From contig CAIQJD010000582.1 in the NCBI GenBank assembly GCA_903872005.1, positions 1-7,976 on the forward strand: DNA of 7,976 nucleotides. The letters run 5' to 3'. Below the pieces are notes generated by a model. The model was given only the letters and a program-made list of their open reading frames with translations. It did no database searches and had not been told where the DNA came from. This document shows, one piece after another, positions 4,712 through 7,976 of this stretch (positions are counted from its first letter, which is position 1; every line of letters begins with the position of its first letter). Both the position numbers and the translations under genes were made by a program. This stretch comes from an uncultured bacterium (GTDB taxonomy: Bacteria; Chloroflexota; Anaerolineae; JACIWP01).

Positions 4712-5620
4712 TTAGCTGTCGTCAAGCAGCCCGGCGTCTCCAGCGCGCAGGACTAGACTGATGGTATCTTCATCACTCGGCAGGCTCCTACTCGCCTTCT
4801 CGATGTGAGCGCGTATCTCCTTGATCGTTTGTCCCGCCGTGTGCAATGGTGCAGCCATCTTGTACACAGCCTTCCAACGCTGGCGAGCCTGCGGGGTCTT
4901 GGGCAGCTTGTTCTTGACGTACCTGCGTTTGCTTTCTTCCTGTGAACCTGCCATTTCGGATTCCGTTACGCGACTCTTTGATACATCTCTCGTCGGGGCC
5001 GTTGGGTTGTTCGGCTCGGCGGAACCATCGTAAGATATACGTTCACTCTGGGATCGAACAAGGTCAGCGTGCCTGAGCGGGTCGTCCCGAGTAGCCATTC
5101 TGAAACGATGCCGAACTCGTGTTAGCTCGTAGTCAATTATCGGTCGAGACGTCGGCCAAACCATGCCTATCCGTTGCAGCAGTAGGCACACCGCGCGCGT
5201 GGCCTGAGACTCGTCCTCATGATCCCAAAAATGTACGCATTCAGTGCGATGCTCACCAAGGTCTACATACTTCCAGTCGTGGAAGCAGTGTGTTTCCAAT
5301 GTGAACGTCAACTGGGTCCGACCTAGACCATGACTAGCCAGTCGTAACTTCATGAAGCGACCTGGGAATGAAACGAGATGCGGCGGGTCTGTCTCCTGAC
5401 TATCCTCAGTCTTCTCGTCGACCGCGCCGGGTTGCCATACCGTGATCCGCTCAAGGCGGTGGCGGGAATTCTTGAACGGACCAACCTCGAGTGTCGCCAG
5501 ATCCAATTTCAGGAGCCAGTCCCGCACGACTTGAGGCTCTGCGTCTATGTGAAAGACAAGGCTTGTTTCTATGCCCGCAGGCTCGCCGTCCGACCCCCAC
5601 ATGTCGAAATCATACTCCAT
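4712..5620 (-). CDS. unrecognised protein, 302 aa, with a charged C-terminal helical module
   Basis: I do not recognise a named family. Residues 1-175 look like a compact alpha/beta domain with alternating beta-type segments (SLVFHIDAEPQVVRDWLLKL, MKLRLASHGLG, QLTFTLETH) and a His/Trp-rich stretch, CFHDWKYVDLGEHR to HFWDHEDE, at about 112-136. Residues 180-235 are hydrophilic and low in structure (NNPTAPTRDVSKSR). Residues 236-302 form a helical module (KLPKTPQARQRWKAVYKMAA, then HTAGQTIKEIRAHI) ending in LRAGDAGLLD. That ending resembles short C-terminal modules I associate with other Chloroflexota proteins, which is a recollection and not a search result. No signal peptide or membrane segment is seen. 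The ATG has GAGG about 12 bases upstream, so the start is only fairly sure. It lies upstream of the primase on the same strand, separated by a hairpin, and probably belongs to the same element. Confidence 0.7.
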   Translation of the reverse strand: MEYDFDMWGSDGEPAGIETSLVFHIDAEPQVVRDWLLKLDLATLEVGPFKNSRHRLERITVWQPGAVDEKTEDSQETDPPHLVSFPGRFMKLRLASHGLGRTQLTFTLETHCFHDWKYVDLGEHRTECVHFWDHEDESQATRAVCLLLQRIGMVWPTSRPIIDYELTRVRHRFRMATRDDPLRHADLVRSQSERISYDGSAEPNNPTAPTRDVSKSRVTESEMAGSQEESKRRYVKNKLPKTPQARQRWKAVYKMAAPLHTAGQTIKEIRAHIEKASRSLPSDEDTISLVLRAGDAGLLDDS

Positions 5621-5715
5621 GTTCTGGTCTTACCTCATTACTCTAGAGACACGCCTATGCAATAGTAGCCGGCGTCGGGCTACGCTCACCGATGGTTTTG
5701 AGGGATATCGCATAC

Positions 5716-5958
5716 TCAGTTGAGTGCAGGATCGCATGGCCTACTTCGGGCGGCATTTGACACGACTGCTACAGTCATCACGGTATTATCTGTGAAATGG
5801 CAGTTCTGATGAAATAGCGGTAAGCCCTCGGTCTTGATGCGGCGACGCTCTTGCACTGAGCCTATTACGTCACCTGCGACAGCGCCGACATTAACTGACG
5901 CCTTGCCGGTAGGACAACTCCGGTGGCCCATGTTACTCGATCGCGTGAGCCATGTCAA
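5716..5958 (-). pseudogene. ADP-ribosylglycohydrolase (DraG family) N-terminal remnant
   Basis: Within this 80-codon frame, residues 22-66 (bases 5761-5895) read like the N-terminus of an ADP-ribosylglycohydrolase: VGAVAGDVIGSV, then KTEGLPLF, then CHFTDNTVMTVAV. These enzymes remove ADP-ribose from proteins or metabolites and are normally about 250-350 residues. Here the match stops abruptly at about base 5760 and the frame ends soon after in unrelated sequence. The metal-binding TDD motif reads TDN, a further sign of decay. The upstream part of the frame (residues 1-21) does not match, since the family usually begins at or near the LGAxAGD segment. There is no ribosome-binding site. It is a gene fragment beside the probable edge of the mobile element, perhaps truncated by an insertion or deletion. 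Confidence 0.6.
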
Positions 5959-6626
5959 TCGCGAACGCGCGTGGGTTTTCTACCATCGGCCAACTCACAG
6001 GGTTCGCTGCGTCCGCTCCTCCGAATAACATCCCTTCGTGCCATGTTTCGTATGGATTGCGTGCCGTGTCAGGGCCGGTGATAAAATGGTTCTTCCGCAT
6101 CTTTCGGGGATGCAGTGTATACTCTGCGGACGTCAAGGCTGTCGGTGTTGGATGCATCTTCATCCCCGGCTGTTCAGAGGTCAGCGATTCATCGTGAGCC
6201 TTGACTGGGGCAACGATATCCAGATCAGTAGATGTCACCCGGGGCGCTCGGGATGAAACTCCTGTCCTGGGCTATGTTTCGCGTGGATTTCGGCCAGAGC
6301 ACCATGGCACACACTGCAATTCTCGCAGCGGGAGCTTCGTTCATGTGGGAGTTCGCCGGCAGCATTTGGGTCAAGGCTGGAAAGCAAGCTCTCGGCTTCA
6401 GTCGCGATGGTATTCATGGCGGCCGTTCAGCCGGCATGAAGCCTACCGAGTTAGCGACATGTGGGCGCCGTTCGCATTCAGGCGACAATCGGCCTGAGAA
6501 GATCGGCGGCCGATGGCGTCCCGCTAGGATCAGCACCTTTCGGGCCATAGAGGAATCTGTAGCTGCCTTCCATCTGCAGGACATCGTCTCGGCGGCGATG
6601 GGCAATCCGCACGCCAAAAATGCCTC
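5959..6626. other. region without a convincing gene
   Basis: Frames of 60-135 codons occur on both strands, but none has a ribosome-binding site, a recognisable family or consistent coding character. A - strand frame ending at 6478 contains YRFLYGPKGADPSGTPSAAD, which looks protein-like but has no start codon near its upstream stop. Two blocks recur in the same order about 230 bases apart: GCCATGTTTCGTATGGATT (6040) as GCTATGTTTCGCGTGGATT (6271), and GTCAAGGCTG (6132) again at 6370. Together with the DraG remnant this suggests decayed DNA. Confidence 0.4.
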
Positions 6627-6655
6627 TTGCATCTCATAGCTTTCTCGCGTATAAT
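6627..6655 (+). promoter_or_regulatory. sigma70-type promoter for the lipoprotein-hsdM transcript
   Basis: TTGCAT (6627-6632), a 17-base spacer and a perfect TATAAT (6650-6655). Transcription should start near 6662, giving a leader of about 170 bases. The leader holds two short GC-rich stems, GGCCGC/GCGGCC (6753-6758, 6770-6775) and CCGCA/TGCGG (6792-6796, 6801-6805), the second upstream of the ribosome-binding site. I could not match the leader to a known riboswitch. Confidence 0.6.
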
Positions 6656-6833
6656 ATTCCCATTGCGTTGGTCAATATCTCCATCCCCGCGGTTATCGGG
6701 TCTCTCAGCGTGCTTCACCGGCCACCAGCACGCGGCGCTGCAGTCTCGCGCCGGCCGCATCAGTGCCACGCGGCCAACAGTCCGCGTCGCTCCGCATCCC
6801 TGCGGCTGGTTCCCCCGACAAGGAAGTGGCGAG

Positions 6834-7628
6834 ATGAAACGCATCGTCCCCCTGCTCGCTCTGGTTGTTCTGTTATCCGCCTGCGCCGCCCCGGCGCCGA
6901 CTCCCGACGCCAAGGCGACGGAAGCCGCCATGCTGGCGAACATTCTTGCTACCCTCACTGCTAGCGCGCCGACCAGCACTCTCACTCCCACCCAGACGCC
7001 TACGGTTACGCAAACGCCGACCGAGACGCCCACCTTGACCCTCACACCGACGGCTACGCCAACCAACACCCTGACTCCAACGCCTTCTCCGATCCCAACG
7101 AATACACCCATTCCAACTTCCACTGCGACTTCCACCCAGACTAGGCCGCCGACGGCGACGACGGCCCCCAAGCCGACCAACACGCCGGCTCCTCTCATCG
7201 TGCCGTGGAAGCAGAACTTCAAGGCCGGCGCCTGGACATGGAACGTCTACGCGGTGAAGAAAGCTAAGGCGGTCTATTGGTACGGCAGCTCCTATGTAGC
7301 CCAAGGATATTACTTGCTCCTCTTCATCCAACTCACCAACGGCAGTTCTGGGACCGCCAGACCCTACGAGATTGACCCATTCTATCTCGTAGACAGCGCC
7401 GGCCGGCGCCACGGCCTCTCCGAGCCATTGAGCATCGAGCGCGAGGCCAGTATCGCCGCCAAATGGCAATTCCAATCTGCGACCCTGTGGCAAGATTTCA
7501 AGCCCGGCGAAGTCATCGGCGCGGTCGAAGCCTTCGACTTGCCCGAAGGCTCCGGCAACGTCTTCCTGCATCTAGGGGCCGACACGATCTTCGTCGGCAA
7601 TTTCGATCAGATACCGCTGGAGAAATAG
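6834..7628 (+). CDS. secreted lipoprotein with Thr-Pro linker and DUF4352-like domain, 264 aa
   Basis: The ATG at 6834 has AGGAAG (6820-6825) eight bases upstream and opens a clear lipoprotein signal: MKR, a hydrophobic stretch, then the lipobox LSAC with C17 as the lipidated residue. An upstream in-frame ATG at 6627 lies inside the promoter and is rejected. Residues 44-120 are a low-complexity TPT/TPS linker, typical of Chloroflexota surface proteins. Residues 121-264 form a beta-rich domain ([44 protein letters not shown]) resembling the DUF4352 immunoglobulin-like fold. It is probably anchored on the outer face of the cell membrane with the domain held away by the linker. The ligand is unknown. 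hsdM starts one base after its stop, so the two are likely cotranscribed, an unusual partnership. Confidence 0.88.
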   Translation: MKRIVPLLALVVLLSACAAPAPTPDAKATEAAMLANILATLTASAPTSTLTPTQTPTVTQTPTETPTLTLTPTATPTNTLTPTPSPIPTNTPIPTSTATSTQTRPPTATTAPKPTNTPAPLIVPWKQNFKAGAWTWNVYAVKKAKAVYWYGSSYVAQGYYLLLFIQLTNGSSGTARPYEIDPFYLVDSAGRRHGLSEPLSIEREASIAAKWQFQSATLWQDFKPGEVIGAVEAFDLPEGSGNVFLHLGADTIFVGNFDQIPLEK

Positions 7629-7629
7629 G

Positions 7630-7976
7630 GTGCCCAAAACCAAACCATCCGCCGCACCATCCAATCTCGCCTTCGAGGCCAAGCTCTGGGCCGCTGCCGA
7701 TGCCCTGCGCAACAACATGGACGCCGCCGAATACAAACACGTCGTCCTCGGCCTCATCTTCCTCAAATACATCTCCGACGCCTTCGAGGCCAAGCACGCC
7801 GAACTCGCCGCCCAGCGCGCCCACGGCGCCGACCCCGAAGACCCCGACGAATACCGCGCCATCAACATCTTCTGGGTGCCGGCCGAGGCCCGCTGGGCCC
7901 ACCTCAAAGCCAACGCCCCCCAGCCGGCCATCGGCCAGCTCGTGGACGACGCCATGACCGCCATCGAGCGCGATAA
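7630..7976 (+). CDS. hsdM: type I restriction-modification DNA methyltransferase subunit HsdM, N-terminal part
   Basis: The frame is open to the window edge (115 codons). It shows the HsdM N-terminal helical domain: [19 protein letters not shown] at about residues 13-31, the hallmark [19 protein letters not shown] at about 35-53, then [11 protein letters not shown] and [11 protein letters not shown]. This domain packs against the catalytic domain and recognises DNA together with HsdS. The S-adenosylmethionine-binding and NPPF motifs lie beyond the window. The start is GTG, chosen because GGAG (7619-7622) lies seven bases upstream and the family similarity begins soon after. The gap to the lipoprotein stop is one base, so translation is probably coupled. 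hsdS and hsdR would be expected downstream. The enzyme methylates adenine in its recognition site and, with HsdR, cuts unmethylated DNA. Confidence 0.93.
   Translation, partial: MPKTKPSAAPSNLAFEAKLWAAADALRNNMDAAEYKHVVLGLIFLKYISDAFEAKHAELAAQRAHGADPEDPDEYRAINIFWVPAEARWAHLKANAPQPAIGQLVDDAMTAIERD

Noticed and set aside
5714..5725. ACTCAGTTGAGT palindrome sharing CAGTTGAGT with 950-958, considered as the second attachment site
   Set aside because: Nine shared bases are too few, and they do not include the tRNA-like sequence expected at the other end.
6478..6635. - strand frame containing YRFLYGPKGADPSG
   Set aside because: It looks protein-like, but it has no suitable start codon or ribosome-binding site and no family I can name; kept only as a note in the region entry.
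6232..6639. 135-codon + strand frame in the gene-less region
   Set aside because: No ribosome-binding site, no recognisable motif, and it overlaps equally open frames on the other strand.
6627..6833. Upstream in-frame ATG extending the lipoprotein by 69 residues
   Set aside because: It overlaps the -35 box of a good promoter and would bury a perfect lipoprotein signal peptide inside the protein.
6530..7222. Long - strand frame rich in GVGVGVRV repeats
   Set aside because: It is the antisense shadow of the Thr-Pro linker of the lipoprotein.
7463..7964. Several frames of over 120 codons overlapping the lipoprotein end and hsdM
   Set aside because: They are shadows of GC-rich coding sequence; the GTG-started hsdM frame has clear family motifs.

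Overview
The window looks like bacterial DNA from the Chloroflexota, probably an Anaerolineae-like lineage. The main clue is the 3' lipoprotein: a lipobox signal peptide followed by about 75 residues of Thr-Pro repeats, a secretome style typical of that group. Two gene types point to an integrated mobile element next to a type I restriction-modification locus. The taxonomic call is an inference from protein style.

Left part (1-890, + strand): the end of an ArdC/LtrC-like zinc metallopeptidase overlaps a small double-CxxC zinc-ribbon gene. After these comes a short gene that appears broken by a 52-bp palindrome. In the same open frame, the first ~35 residues of the metallopeptidase look like the N-terminus of glycogen debranching enzyme GlgX. 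This is either a real chimera or a cloning/assembly junction.

Integration module (906-2216, + strand): a near-consensus sigma70 promoter, a pair of 17-bp direct repeats, a tRNA-Met(CAU)-like sequence ending in CCA, a long hairpin that buries the integrase ribosome-binding site and start codon, a complete tyrosine recombinase, and a 13-bp stem terminator. The tRNA-like sequence next to the integrase is the likely attachment site.

Replication/mobile module (2257-5620, - strand): read from 5620 downward, an unrecognised 302-aa protein, a terminator-like hairpin, a GTG-started Prim-Pol (AEP-type) primase with two winged-helix segments, and an HNH-AP2 endonuclease. A second copy of the 52/53-bp palindrome lies in frame inside the primase gene.

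Right part (5621-7976): about 1.2 kb with no convincing intact gene but with an N-terminal remnant of an ADP-ribosylglycohydrolase. After it comes a clear promoter, a long leader, the lipoprotein gene, and one base later the start of hsdM (type I DNA methyltransferase), which runs off the window.

The most interesting signal is the palindrome family. Two copies 2.6 kb apart share sequence and show compensated base-pair changes. Deleting one copy exactly rejoins an 84-codon reading frame; the other is carried as extra peptide in the primase. This resembles a protein-tolerated palindromic element, as described for Rickettsia palindromic elements.
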